A stretch of DNA of 64,000 nt, taken from positions 59,807,501 through 59,871,500 of the forward strand of contig NC_064820.1 of the NCBI RefSeq assembly GCF_024166365.1, given 5' to 3'. Both the position numbers and the translations under genes were made by a program. Position 1 is the first letter of the stretch. The number at the start of each line of letters is the position of its first letter. The DNA comes from Elephas maximus indicus. Its lineage: Eukaryota > Chordata > Mammalia > Proboscidea > Elephantidae. Under the pieces are notes generated by a model. That model did no database searches. It saw nothing but the letters and a program-made list of their open reading frames with translations, and was not told the origin of the DNA. Below are positions 36,602-48,240 of this stretch, piece by piece.

Positions 36602-38669
36602 TGAGGATCAAAAGTGGAGACAATATCACTAGCCAAAATACAATCCCCTATTCCATCTGCTTGAGCTGGTTGTCTGAAATAATTCAAAGATATCCCAACA
36701 TCTCTTGAGTCAAAGTGGTTGCAAAAGAACACTCAACACTCTTTGCAACTCCCTCCCAGAGGTGGTTCCTTACCACAGGCAACTAGAACGTTTCTTACAC
36801 TCCTGTTGCTCTCACAGGGGTTATCTTTTCAAAATTTACCCCTAGGTTATCTGTTTTCACCAAAGGATAAACTAAGCTGAAAATAGCTTGTAGTGTTACT
36901 CTTCTCACTTTTCAAGGGCATGTCAGTAGGTAGATATGAAGGTCAAGGATTGAGTTCAGTTTCAACTAATGGAAGGAAGGTGTTGATTGCAGAGATGGGA
37001 GAGTGTGGTTTTAGGCCTTCTCTGGGAGGGATCCGACGGGATCTGGACAGAGCACTAACATTATCCATCTCAGGAACGGTATCCATTTTATGCTGTGTGT
37101 TCTTTGTTTTCCTTTCAGTTTTTACTAAATTTCCTATTGAAAAATACTTTAAAAATATATCTTAAAGGAAACCAAGGAAAAAAATTTTGTTCTGGGTTCC
37201 AGCTGGAGAGGAAGTGGAAATGAGTTTGCCAGAGGTCGGGTGTGTCTGCAGAAGAAAAGTGAACAATGCCCAATGGGAAGGCAAACTCAATACGAAAAAG
37301 TTAGCTGTTTGACTAGCTCTTCTGTGGAGAGTTTCCCTGAAGAGCTATTCTGTTTTATTTCTTGGAAAATTCTGTGTCGTTTGCATTTGATCCCACAGTT
37401 GATTTAATGCTTTCTGCAGCATAAGTTAACAATGAAATCTGATCTGTGTACATACCCCCAAGAATCAGATTTCCACATGACTCTTTGGAGTAACATATTG
37501 TAATCTGTAATTTGAAAAACAACACCACTCTTTTTGCCTGCATATAACAGATGTTCCCCCTTGCCCCCCACAGGTCACATTGTGCATAATTGAATTTTAT
37601 TCTCATGGTGTATTTTTATCTTCATTCTTTCACCTTCCAATAGGCTTTTTAAAATATTGGACACAGTTCCTGGACTCCTAATACTACCTTTGCAGGGACC
37701 CGAGAAGATCTCTAATGGTCTTTAAAGTTTCCCAGCTATAGAATATATCCTTGTGCTAATTAACACTACCTCAACAACTTCTACAATCTATCTCTTCTTC
37801 CTGTAACAGATTGTGATTTAGGTCAATGGTTCTCAAAGTGTGGTCCACTGAACACTGGAGGTGTCTCCAAGACTCTTTCAGAGAGTCCATGAGGCCACAA
37901 CTATTTTCATAATAATACCAAGATGTTATCTTTGTTTTGTACTGTGTTGCTTTTTTGTACTCATGGTACAATAGAGATGAAGGACAAAATAGTGAATGCC
38001 TTAGCACAAATCAAAGCAGTATGAGTCATTTTGTTTTTTACTAAAATGCACTCACAATTAAAAAAAAAATCAGTTTAACTTAATAATGTCCCTGGGGAAG
38101 TGGTAAAAATTATTAATTAAAAAAAAAATTATCCCTTGAGTATAGATCTTTTAAAACAAAACAAGAAATGCTCATAAAGCAATTCTGGTATGTACTGTAG
38201 TACAGTGGTTGTCTTGAAGCAAAGCACTTGTGCAATTGCTTGAGTTGCCAGCTGAAGTAGCCACTTTTTAAAAAATTGAACATCATTTTTGTGACTTACA
38301 AACTCAGCGGCACTGGGGTGGTAGGTTGTTTTAAACTACAATTACCCAGAATTGGGTATTTACAGAAACTTTCTCAAAAATGAACAAAGTTGAACCTCTC
38401 ACTTCAAGGAAAACAACTGACAGTAATTGTTGCCAATTAGAAAAATCTAGCTTTCAAACAAAATTTATAATTTTGGAAAACTTGTAATCGCCACTGTGAA
38501 CATGACAGTGAGTGGTGGTGATACTAACAAATGTGATCTGTTGGTGTCATTTAATGAAATGTGCCATTTGGGAGATCTATATAACTATTTGAACCAGTAT
38601 TTTCCAAATGACCAGTGCAATATATTATAAAATCATGCATGGGCATAAGACACATTCAAAGGGCAAGAA

Positions 38670-38860
38670 GGAATTCCTGCACTGCACGAACAGTCAGCAC
38701 TTGACTACTAGCTGAAAGGTTGGTGTCTTGAACCCAAACAGAGGTGCCTTGGAAGACAGGCCTGGCAATCTGCTTCTGAAAGGTCACAAGCTTGAAAACT
38801 CTATGGAGCAGTTCTACTTTGCACACATGGGGTTGCCATGAGTTGGAATCAACTCAACAC
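38670..38860 (+). mobile_element. AfroSINE, long type, inside the hAT element
   Basis: Weak head (aattcctgcactgcacgaac), then gctgaaaggttggtgtcttg, gacaggcctggcaatctgct, catggggttgccatgagttg. The flanks gggcaaga and gtgcaaga may be the duplication. Confidence 0.85.
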
Positions 38861-38939
38861 AGTGCAAGACAGAGTAATAGACTTTAATGTAAAAGAGTAC
38901 AAAAAGTTTATTGATACAGTGACACATTCCACCTTGTGA

Positions 38940-39182
38940 TTAGCCTTTAGGAAACTACTAATGAAGTTTTGGTGTAGTATCAAAGAAAAAGATCCACAAG
39001 TATGTGAAAAGGCTATTGAAATACTCATTCCTTTTCCAACTACATATCTATGTGAGGCCAGGTTGTCTTTATACACTTCAATTAAAACAACATATTGCAA
39101 CAGGTTGAATGCAGAAGCAGTTATGCGAATACAGCTGTCTTCTATGAAGCTAGACATTAGAGATTTGCAAAAAAAAATGTAA
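38940..39182 (+). pseudogene. hAT (Charlie-like) transposase C-terminal remnant
   Basis: About 73 open codons. EILIPFPTTYLCEARLSLYT followed by SIKTTYCNRLNAEA matches the C-terminal dimerisation region of hAT transposases and of their domesticated ZBED relatives, where the usual form is LPFPTTYLCE.GFS.LT.IKTKYRNRL. Ahead of it FWCSIKEKDPQVCEKAIE also fits. The segment stops at 39182. Upstream, the DNA-binding and catalytic parts are deleted or too decayed to read. It is a fossil, not a gene. Confidence 0.8.
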
Positions 39183-39728
39183 AACAATGTGGCTGTTTTC
39201 ATTATATTACTTTTGTTTAATAAAATATGGTTATTTTAAGTCAAAAATGTTATTTATGTTAACGTGTAAATGTAATGGGTATACTGTTATTTTAAATGAA
39301 TAACTAATATTTAAAAAGTTTGCCCATTTTAATTTCTAATGCTGTAAATATGGAGAAGTGTAATGTACATGAATAAAAGCTCTTTGGGGTTCTCAATAAT
39401 TTTTGAGGATGTCAAAGGGTCCTGAGACCAAAAAGTTTGAGAACTGCTGATTTAGGAAAAAGGAAAAGTAAGAGGATATGGCATAAAGGAAGAAGAAAAG
39501 GCATTAACATCCAGCGAATATTAGGCTGATGGAATCAGACTTAATACCATCATTTTGCTCCACATGGTCAAAAACATTTCCATATGTGTTAGATAATGGC
39601 CAACACAAAATTAATATTGCTGGTTTTCCCCAACAGCCGGGGAGGGGACTACCCTCATAGTGCTGCTTTCCCTCAAGTCTACAAATCTTTGAGAGGAAGA
39701 AAAAAGCGAGTAGCTCCTTGTGTACTCA

Positions 39729-39944
<216 letters not shown>

Positions 39945-40004
39945 TTATCGGTTGCTTCGCTGGCAACAGTTCCCGCCAAACATGGGGTTGCGGCAGTAAA
40001 AAAC

Positions 40005-40252
40005 TTGTTGGGGTAGCACAAACGGTGAAGTGCTTGGCTACTGATGGAAAGGTTGGCAGTTCAAGTTTGATTACAATATCAGATCACAATATTGTAATTA
40101 TAGATTACAATATCAGAGGCACCTCAGAAGACAGTGCTGATGATCTGCTTCTGAAAGGTCACAGCCTTGGAAACCCTATGGAGCAGTTCTGTTCTGCAGA
40201 CGTGGGGTCACCCTTGAAGAGAGTCAATTCTACGGCAAATGACAACAATAGC
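40005..40252 (+). mobile_element. AfroSINE, long type, with an internal palindromic insert
   Basis: Head gtagcacaaacggtgaagtg, body agaggcacctcagaagacag and tail catgaaga-like. The segment after the B-box is replaced or expanded by about 48 bases of A/T-rich inverted and direct repeats at 40069-40117. Confidence 0.85.
40069..40117. repeat. Direct plus inverted repeat within an AfroSINE
   Basis: gattacaatatcaga occurs twice (40069-40083 and 40103-40117). Between them, attacaatat (40070-40079) is mirrored by atattgtaat (40089-40098), a perfect 10-base hairpin stem with a 9-base loop. Confidence 0.9.
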
Positions 40253-40264
40253 AGCTTATGTATG

Positions 40265-40350
40265 AAAATAACCAGTTGCGGTGGAGTAGATTCTGACTCA
40301 TGGTGACCTCATGTGTTTCAGAGTAGAAGTGTGCCAAGCATGCTAACCAG
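40265..40350 (-). mobile_element. AfroSINE tail fragment, long type
   Basis: aaccagttgcggtggagtag and ctcatggtgacctcatgtgt; the head part is lost. Confidence 0.75.
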
Positions 40351-40534
40351 TGGTGTGGGTTAAAGAAATTTAAACCAGGATTCCCCGTACGGAAATAGTG
40401 TGTATTAAAAAGGCTTAAGGATAATGGTGTGTATGTGTCAGAGCCTCTTTCCAACTCTAAGTATCCCCTGGCCTTTAACCTTCTCTGGCATTTCTGAGTA
40501 TTCCCTAGAAGAGGAAGTACTGTGTCAAAGGGTA

Positions 40535-41097
40535 TGTCATGGATTCAATTGTGTCCCTCAAATATGTGCATCAACTTGGTTAGGTCACGGTTCCCAGTAT
40601 TGTGTGGTTGTTCTCCATTTTGTGATTGATATAATTTTCCTATGGGTTGTAAATCCTAATCTCTGCCTGTAGTTAATGAGGCAAGATTAGTTTATGTTAA
40701 AGAGGATTAGGGTGGGATGTAACACCCTTATGCAGGGCACATCCCTGATCCAATGTAAAGGGAGTTTCCCTGGGGTGTGGCCGCCTTTTATTTTACAAGA
40801 GATAAAAGGAAAGGGAAGCGAGCAGAGAGTGGGAGATCTCACATCACCAAGAAAGAAGCAGTGGGATCATAGCGTGTCCTTTGAACTTAGGGTCCCTGTG
40901 CTGAGAATCTCTTCAACCAGGGAAGAATGATGACAAGGACCTTCCTCCAGAGCCGACAGAGAGCTTAAACCTTCCTCTGGAGCTGGCTCCCTGAATTTGG
41001 ACTTCCAGCCTACTACACTATGAGAGAATAAACGTCTGTTTGTTAAAGCCATCCACTTGCGGCATTTCTGTTATAGCAGCACTAGATGACTAAGACA
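40535..41097 (+). mobile_element. Solo LTR (MaLR/ERVL-like) with perfect 5-base duplication
   Basis: Starts tgtcatggattcaattgtgt and ends gcactagatgactaagaca. A polyadenylation-type signal lies in gagagaataaacgtctgttt near the end. gggta is repeated exactly at 40530-40534 and 41098-41102. No internal viral region remains. It is related to the LTRs at 44441 and 58007. Confidence 0.9.
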
Positions 41098-41472
41098 GGG
41101 TATGAACAGTTTTAGTGCTCTTTATACATAGTGCCAGACTATTGTCTCAAGTTGTCCTCCCATCAGCTGCTTCTCTCTGCCTTCCCTCATACTGAGTATT
41201 GTCATCATCTTTAAAAAACTTTTTTTTAAAACCTTTTAAAATTTGATAGGCAAAATGATGCTTCACTGTTGTCTTTTTGCATTTCTTTAATTAATAGTGA
41301 AATTAAACTTCTGAAATATATGTTTATTTTCCATTTGATTTTCTTCATTGAAATGTCCTTTGCACATTTATTCATGTGGTGGATCATATTTTGAGATCCT
41401 GACCTATTTACATGTTTTTCTACCCTTCTTCTTTTCCGCATTCAAGGATATGGTTGACTATTTGCTCAACCA

Positions 41473-41676
41473 AGGGGAGGTGAGGCAGAGGGTCAGTGAA
41501 AAGAGGAAGACCCTCAATGAGATGGATTGACACAGTGGTTGCAACAACGGGTTCAAGCATAGCAACAATTGTGAGGATGGCATAGGACTGGGGAGTGTTT
41601 CGTTCTGTTGTGCATGGGGTTGCTATGAGTCAGAACTGACTCGATGGGCACCTAACAAAAACAACAACAACAGGGG
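41473..41676 (+). mobile_element. RTE LINE 3' end
   Basis: gaggaagaccctcaatgaga, tggttgcaacaacgggttca, ctatgagtcagaactgactc and a tail of acaaaaacaacaacaaca: the plus-strand 3' end of the same RTE family. Confidence 0.88.
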
Positions 41677-43396
41677 AGGGATGTGGCAGGATAGAAAAGA
41701 GAAATAGTGTCTTCCTGTTTCCAAAAGCCAAACCCAGACCTGGGAGCAGATTTTAAAAAGTTAAAGGCAAATACAAAGTATTTAAATGAAAATATAAAGG
41801 GAGAAGGACTTCCCCAAGACGAGGAAGAGTGTCCTTCCGCAGCTGCCAAGGTAGATGTGGCAAGAGGGTGATATGAACATAAAGGACCACTAGACTCAAG
41901 AACAGAGAGGGCCAGAACCTTGCTTCCTTGGCAGAGCTACTGGAAGGTAAAAGGTAGGGGGCAGGAAATTCCATGTGGTGTGTCTAGGCAATGGGACCCT
42001 AGGCAGCCCCCAAAGCACTGCACAGAAGCAGTTGAAAACCATCAGAGAGATCAAGGACAGAGGATAAGAGGGTCACCCTCTGCACTTGTTTCCTACATAC
42101 CTTGGCATTGTATACTCCTCCAGAGGGGCACAGGAGTGCATCATTAGTTGAACTATCAGTGGCTAAGGAATAGTTAACAGAGCATGTAAACATTCCCCAG
42201 AGACTTCCAGAAACATGTAGGGAAGAAAGCTTGATAAAAGACCCCCCCCCCCACGAAATAAATAGATAGATAAATTAATTAGTTAAAAAAAAAAAAAAAG
42301 ACTGCCCTTTCAGAAGACAAGTAGCGCAGTGGTTCTGCTTACTGAGTTGAGTATAAAGGGAAGTAAGACCTCATAGCCTGAAGTTTGAAATATTTAAGCC
42401 ACACAGCTATTTCTAGGCTATGTGTTCTGTGCCATTATCTCAGGCTAATATCACAATGTTTTAAATATTATAAATTTATGATGTGTTTTAATATCCAGGA
42501 GGGCTAGCTGCCCATATTTTCCCTCTACCTCTTCTGTCACTACCTTATTTTTATTCCCTTTCCACAAAAACTTTCTGTCCACTAGGAAGAAGAAGAAAGA
42601 AGGGAAGTCACAATTATTGCAAACGTGTAAAGCACTTAAACCTATGAACATTTTGAAAAATTATACCACTCACACAAGCTTACAGTTTCCACGTGAAGGC
42701 ACAGCCACGCAGTGCAGAAAATGTGAAGCAAAATGGGGTAGGGTTGGATCAGCATCCAGACGCTCGACTTGAGTATTGGAGTAGGAACTAGACTCTCGTT
42801 GAGAGTTTCCTTTTGCTTTGAACTCTTACAGGAGCCCATTTGCCCTTTTTTTTTTCTCCCCTTCGTTTTATTTTCTTCCCTGAGACCTGGGGAACTGAAT
42901 TTTCTTTGTTAAATCTGTGGCAAGGTGACACGGGAAATAACCTATTCAGAGCTAGTTCTAGGAGTATTTTGAAGAAGGCAAACTTCCCCAGCCCTCCTTG
43001 CTTAAATTTCTTTCTTTCTTCTCTTTATGGATTATTTTTGTCTTTTCTCCTCATGTAACCAAAGTTCTTCCACTTTCTTACCTGCTTAGGATCAATACTT
43101 GCTCTTAGGAAAATGTCTACTTTCAATAATTTATAGTTTAATGTTAATTTAAATCATTTCATGCTAAGCATTTCCAGGTTCTGAGATGTATGTGAAACCA
43201 AAGAATTTTTTCACTATGTTAAAAAGATTTCAGGCACCAGGGAGTAGGAGGTGCTTTCTGGGGTCATCTAAAATCATGATAAAAATCAGTTGCCGTCAAG
43301 TCGATTCCAACTTATGGTAAACCCATGTGCGTCAGAGTAGAGCTGTGCGCCATACAGCTTATTTTTCTTTTCTCTCTCTCTACAAAGGGTTTTAAA

Positions 43397-43742
43397 CAGG
43401 GCTTCAAACTGTTTGGAAACCCTAGTGGCATAGTGGTTAAGAGTTATGGCTGCTAACCAAAAGGTCAGCAGTTTGAATCCTCCAGGCCCTCCATGGAAAC
43501 CCTATGGGGCAGTTCTGCTCTGCCCATTAGGGTCACCATGAGTTGGAATCGACTTGAGTGCAATGGGTTTTGTTTGGTTTTCAAACTGGTTATTTTTGGT
43601 TTGGTCCCCTGCTGAGAATTTTCATTTATATGTAAGAACCTGGGGATCTTGTTAAAATGTAGACTCTGATTCAGTACATCTAGTGTGGAAAAGCAAATTG
43701 TCAGCAGGAGGTCGAACTGAAAATGACTGGTTGGAAGCCCTG
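43397..43742. mobile_element. hAT-type MITE with both ends, split by an AfroSINE
   Basis: Left end cagggcttcaaactg; right end reversed cagggcttccaaccagtcat. Flanking 8-mers gttttaaa (43389-43396) and gttttaag (43743-43750) differ at one base. The element without the inner SINE is about 175 bases and non-coding. Confidence 0.85.
43412..43579 (+). mobile_element. AfroSINE, short type, inside the MITE
   Basis: tttggaaaccctagtggcat ... gaatcgacttgagtgcaatg with a tttggtttt tail. ttcaaactg is duplicated at 43403-43411 and 43580-43588. Confidence 0.93.
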
Positions 43743-43887
43743 GTTTTAAGAGACTTATTTTTCAGATGTAGATTACCAGCCCTTTCTTTCGAAGTGCCTG
43801 TGGGAGGTTTCTAACTGCTAATCTTTCATTTAGCAGCCAAGTGCATTAACAGACTGCGTCACTCACTCAATCAATCAAAGAAACAAA

Positions 43888-44091
43888 CAAATGACTTCTT
43901 GTGGTGGAGTTGATTCTGCTGCATGGAAACCCCAGAGACTACAAAATTAGGATAAAAAACCAAAAAAAAAAAAAAAAAAAAAACCCAAACCCATTGCCGT
44001 TGAGTCGATTCCGACGCATAGTGAACCTATAGGACAGAGTAGAACTGCCCCATAGAGTTTCCAAGGAGCGCCTGGTGGATTTGAACTGCTT
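43888..44091 (-). mobile_element. AfroSINE tail fragment and a 5'-truncated AfroSINE
   Basis: 43888-43935 is a long-type tail (cttgtggtggagttgattct). 43960-44091 is a separate short-type copy with about 22 A, then attgccgttgagtcgattcc to ctggtggatttgaactgct. It stops at the B-box region, so the head is missing. gataaaaaa flanks it on both sides. Confidence 0.85.
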
Positions 44092-44440
44092 ATGATAAAA
44101 AAAGTAGGCAGTTAATTTTGTACTTCAATAGGAAAGGGTGAAAAATACCACATATGGTGTGGTAAGCCTTGTACTTATTTTCAATAGTCTTGTTTGTTGT
44201 TATTTCCTTCTTCTATTGCCATTGAATCAATGCCTAAACAAACAAAGATTAGACAAGCACAATAATAATAATAATAAAAAAAGTGTAGGTGAAAAGCCCT
44301 AAGCAGGGAAGAATGGGGTAGGAGTCTTCATTTAGTTACTAACTTCCTCTGAGATAGTTCTTTTTCACCTTTTGAGACCCAGCTTCCTTTTTTATGCCAA
44401 TAAATTTTTAATGACTGACAAATAAAAATTGATAAGGGCC

Positions 44441-45044
44441 TGTTATGGATTGAATGATGTCCTCCCAAAACAGGTGTTGTGAATCCTAATTTCTATGCCT
44501 GCAGTTATAACCCCATTTGGGAATGGGTTGTCTTTGTTATGTTAATGAGACAGGATTATTGTCGGGTGTGTCTAAATAAGGGAGCCTTGGTCACTCAGGT
44601 TAAAGTGTTGGACAGCTAATCGAAAGGTCTTTGTTTCGCAACCACAAGCAGCTCCTAAGGAGAAAGATGTGGCAGTCTGCTTCCGAAAAGGTTTACAGAC
44701 TTGGAAATCCTATGGGTCACCATGAGTTGGAATTGACTCACCAGCAGTGGGTTTGGTTTTGGGTTTTGGTGTCGTAATCTCTTTAGAAATATAAAAGAGA
44801 TTAAACAAGTGAGAAAAGCAGAGATGGGGGAAGATTGATGTCAAGCCACATGGAGATTTCCAAGGAACCAGGAAACAAGTTGCAAAGACAAGAACCTTTC
44901 CGCAGAGCTGACAGAAAGAGACAGCCTTCTCCTAGAGCTGGCACCCTGAATTCCCACTTCTAGACCCCTAAACTGTGAGAAAGTAAATTTCTGTTTGGTA
45001 AAGCCATCCACTTGTGGTATTTCTGTTATAGCAGTACTAAGACA
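44441..45044 (+). mobile_element. Solo LTR (MaLR/ERVL-like), split by an AfroSINE
   Basis: Starts tgttatggattgaatgatgt and ends ttatagcagtactaagaca. Flanks gggcc and gggtc agree at 4 of 5. It resumes after 44771 with gtcgtaatctctttagaaat. Confidence 0.88.
44581..44771 (+). mobile_element. AfroSINE, intermediate type, inside the LTR
   Basis: ggagccttggtcactcaggt, gaaaggtctttgtttcgcaa, aagatgtggcagtctgcttc, then gaattgactcaccagcagtg and a T/G tail. Confidence 0.88.
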
Positions 45045-45460
45045 GGGTCCTTCTAGTTCTACAAGGCTAATCGTTCTGAATACAAGGCCCCTATTATGCT
45101 TTTGGGTTTTTTTTTGGGGGGGGGTATTATGCTCTTCTCTGGAAAATAAGAACTTGTTGACTTTATGACGTAACCCAGGAATGAAGAAAAAAACAAAACC
45201 TACTGTTAGGAACAAAATTGCATATAGCAGGAAGCTGGCATACAGAAGCCCTCTGAGAGCACTCAGAATGTTAGCAAAATGTGGAAAATCTGACAGTCCT
45301 GTAGAGTCACAGTGTTTCTCTCCCTAACAATGAGTTTTTCTGCCCAGACTAAAATAGAGCAGTTTTTATTGTCACAAGCATATGTGTAAATATTACTGGC
45401 TTTGAGGATATAGTTGTATGGGATCACTCCTTAAATATCTTTCAGATTAATCTAAGATTA

Positions 45461-45829
<369 letters not shown>

Positions 45830-46188
45830 TCAAGTGACTGCAGAGATTTTTCTCTCCCATAAGAGCTGAGTTACCTTCCATACTTAGAGAATTAAGGATG
45901 GGCTTAAATGCAGATATAACTGACTGACATCAGTATTATGGAAGGGCCACCAAGGTAAAAATTTGCTTATTAAGTCTACTTGTTTTGTTTCCACACTTGC
46001 TGTAGAGGTTGACCAGTGAGAAATTGACAGTTACCCTCAATGTTAACGAAATGATATGCTAAATACTGACTGGCGGCATGATGATGAGACCAAAATGATG
46101 CAAATGGTCCAATTGCTATAAATTCCATGAAATTCAACTGTCAAAAGTCCTTTGTGAAAGGAGGTGGATAATGAATTGTTTTGTAGTG

Positions 46189-46373
46189 TGCTGTCCAGTT
46201 GATTCTGACTTATAGTGACGCTATATGAGAGAGTAGAACTGCCCCATAGGGTTTCCTAGGCTGTAGTCTTTACGACACCAGATCTTTTCTTCAGCGGAAC
46301 TGCTGGTGGGTTCCACATGCAGACTTTTCGGGTAGCAGCTGAGTGCTTAACCATTGTGCCACTAGGGCTCCTT
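46189..46373 (-). mobile_element. AfroSINE, intermediate type
   Basis: tgtgctgtccagttgattct ... aaccattgtgccactagggc. Confidence 0.9.
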
Positions 46374-46542
46374 TCGGATAATAAATAAGTAGCTAATAAA
46401 GAAATAAAACAAGTACGAGAAGGAAGGAACTTCAGGCAGTCACCTGAATTGGATTCATTTTTCCAGGTAGGTCTATACCAATTTTTTATGTTATCTCTGA
46501 ATGGAGACTATTCTACAACTCTTTCTAGTAACCTATCCCAGC

Positions 46543-46757
46543 CTTGTTGTTGTTAGCTGCCTCCTGTTAGCTGCCATTGAGTTGCCCTTGACACAAAGGG
46601 ACTCCATGCAAAAGGAACAAAACACTGCCCAGTTCTGCACCATCCCCATTTTGGGTTGAGGGTTGGACAATTGTGCATTGGCTGAGAATCGAACTCGAGT
46701 ATCTCGCATGCAAAGTGAAGAATTCTACCACTGAACCGCTGAGTCACCACTGCCTTC
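46543..46757 (-). mobile_element. SINE with tRNA-Gly-like head and RTE-derived body
   Basis: On the minus strand the head reads ggttcagtggtagaattctt, then gagttcgattctcagccaat, which fits the A and B boxes of tRNA-Gly. The 3' part (ttgttgttgttagctgcc, aaaacactgcccagttctgc on the plus strand) matches the RTE 3' end. It is not an AfroSINE. Confidence 0.8.
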
Positions 46758-46771
46758 ATTGACTCAGTCTT

Positions 46772-46991
46772 AAAAACAAACAAACAAAAAAACACCGCTG
46801 CCTTCCAGTAAATTCAGACTCATAGTGACCTCATAGGGCAGAGTAGAACTACCCTATAGGGTTTCTAAGGCTGTAAATCTTTATGGAAGCAGACTGCCAC
46901 ATCTTTCTCCAGCAGAGCCACTGGTGGTTTCAAACGGCAGCACTTTTGGTTAGCAGCCGAGTACTTTAACCACTGCACCACCAGGGCTCCT
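46772..46991 (-). mobile_element. AfroSINE, intermediate type
   Basis: aaaacaccgctgccttccag, gactgccacatctttctcca, aaccactgcaccaccagggc. Confidence 0.92.
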
Positions 46992-48085
46992 CCCCGGCCT
47001 TAAAAGCCACCAGAATTGTTCCTTGAGAGTGTCCTAAATCTCTGCAGCTTGAACGAATAAATAAATACTGTGTCTATTAAACCCATATTGCTGGTGCTAA
47101 AATGCCCTTAATTGGACTGAAAAATCAAAGAACATTTCATGAGCAGTTGCAATTAAGATGATAATAAATTTCCAATGACCAATAAAGAAAATTCTGGTTT
47201 TATATCACACAATGGAAATTCTTATCTTTCATATTTCTTCAGATATTTGTAGAAAGATTATAAAACAATCCAAATAATACATTAGCATTTTTATCTTCTC
47301 AATGAGTCCATAGAAAGACTCTGTAATCCCTGGCAAAAGGTCTTATCAGTAGAATGGATGTTCCTAGGAGGCAGGAAAGGAGCAGGTAAATGAAACGGGA
47401 CACACGTGCTGTCGTTCTGGGTGCTGGGAGCTGGGAGCTGGCCCACTTGTCAGGCCCAGAGACTCTGGGAAAGAGAGACTCTGAAAAGGGAGCTAAATCT
47501 TTAAAATGCTGCAGTTGTCATCTATTCTAAATGCTGTTCCACAGACATCTTATGATAAATTTTCCCTTGTAAAATTTCCTTTTGGTATCCTTCATGCTGT
47601 ATTATCACAGTTTAACCTTAAGGTTGGATTTTAGAATCTCTGAACCAGTTTCAAAATTCTTCTATGGAATAGCACCAGTTAATTTTCCCTTTTTCTCTTC
47701 ATTTTCCTCCCCCCTCTCCAGTCCTGTTTGGATAGACAAGTTAGGCAGGAAAGCTTTTAGGATATCCCATTACTCAGCTCGCCGCTTTCTCCACTATGAA
47801 CCATTATACAGCGAGCCCTTGAGTGTCCATCCATTGTATCAGGGGACAACAGCTGGCCCTGGGAAGAACAAGGGCCCAGGGGCACTCCAAACTCCCCACT
47901 TTGAACCCCAGGAAGAGTCCCGAGCGGATTTTAAATTTTACAACCTCAGCCTAGTTACGGAATTTGTGGAGCCAAGGGCAAAACGAAAACGTGGAGTCTG
48001 TTGTTCAAAACGCAGGAATAAGGACTATTTCTTTCCTCTGTGGTGTCTCTCTCAACCTGTCATGGTGATTTTTATTTGCTATCTA

Positions 48086-48240
48086 GAAGCATAGTGGTTA
48101 AGTGCCATGGCTGCTAACCAAAAGGTCAGAAGTTCAAATCTACCAGGTGCTCCTTGGAAACTCCACAGGACAGTTCTACTCTATCCTATAAGGTTGCTAT
48201 GAGTCGGACTTGACTGGATGGCAGTGGGTTTGGTTGTTTT
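48086..48240 (+). mobile_element. AfroSINE, short type
   Basis: gaagcatagtggttaagtgc ... cttgactggatggcagtggg. tctagaa flanks it (before gcatag and after ttttgat), so the first few head bases are lost. Confidence 0.9.

Larger units (their letters stand above)
37824..39449 (+). mobile_element. Charlie-like hAT DNA transposon, both ends present
   Basis: Left end caatggttctcaaagtgtgg; right end reversed cagcagttctcaaacttttt. These are imperfect terminal inverted repeats of the hAT/Charlie type. Flanking 8-mers atttaggt (37816-37823) and atttagga (39450-39457) agree at 7 of 8, the length expected for hAT. The element keeps a transposase remnant and an inserted AfroSINE. Confidence 0.85.
43283..43862 (-). 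mobile_element. AfroSINE, long type, split by a hAT MITE
   Basis: Tail part 43283-43396 (atcagttgccgtcaagtcga, cgtcagagtagagctgtgcg, a pyrimidine-rich insert, gggttttaaa). The head part resumes at 43743 (gttttaagagacttattttt, gattaccagccctttctttc, catttagcagccaagtgcat). Confidence 0.85.

Noticed and set aside
43397..43750. piggyBac-like insertion at TTAA
   Set aside because: TTAA occurs in both flanks, but the ends do not line up symmetrically next to it. An 8-base hAT duplication with CAGGG ends fits better.
46660..46745. Possible tRNA-Gly gene on the minus strand
   Set aside because: A and B boxes are present, but the acceptor and anticodon stems do not pair well and the sequence continues into an RTE-like body. 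It is a SINE head.
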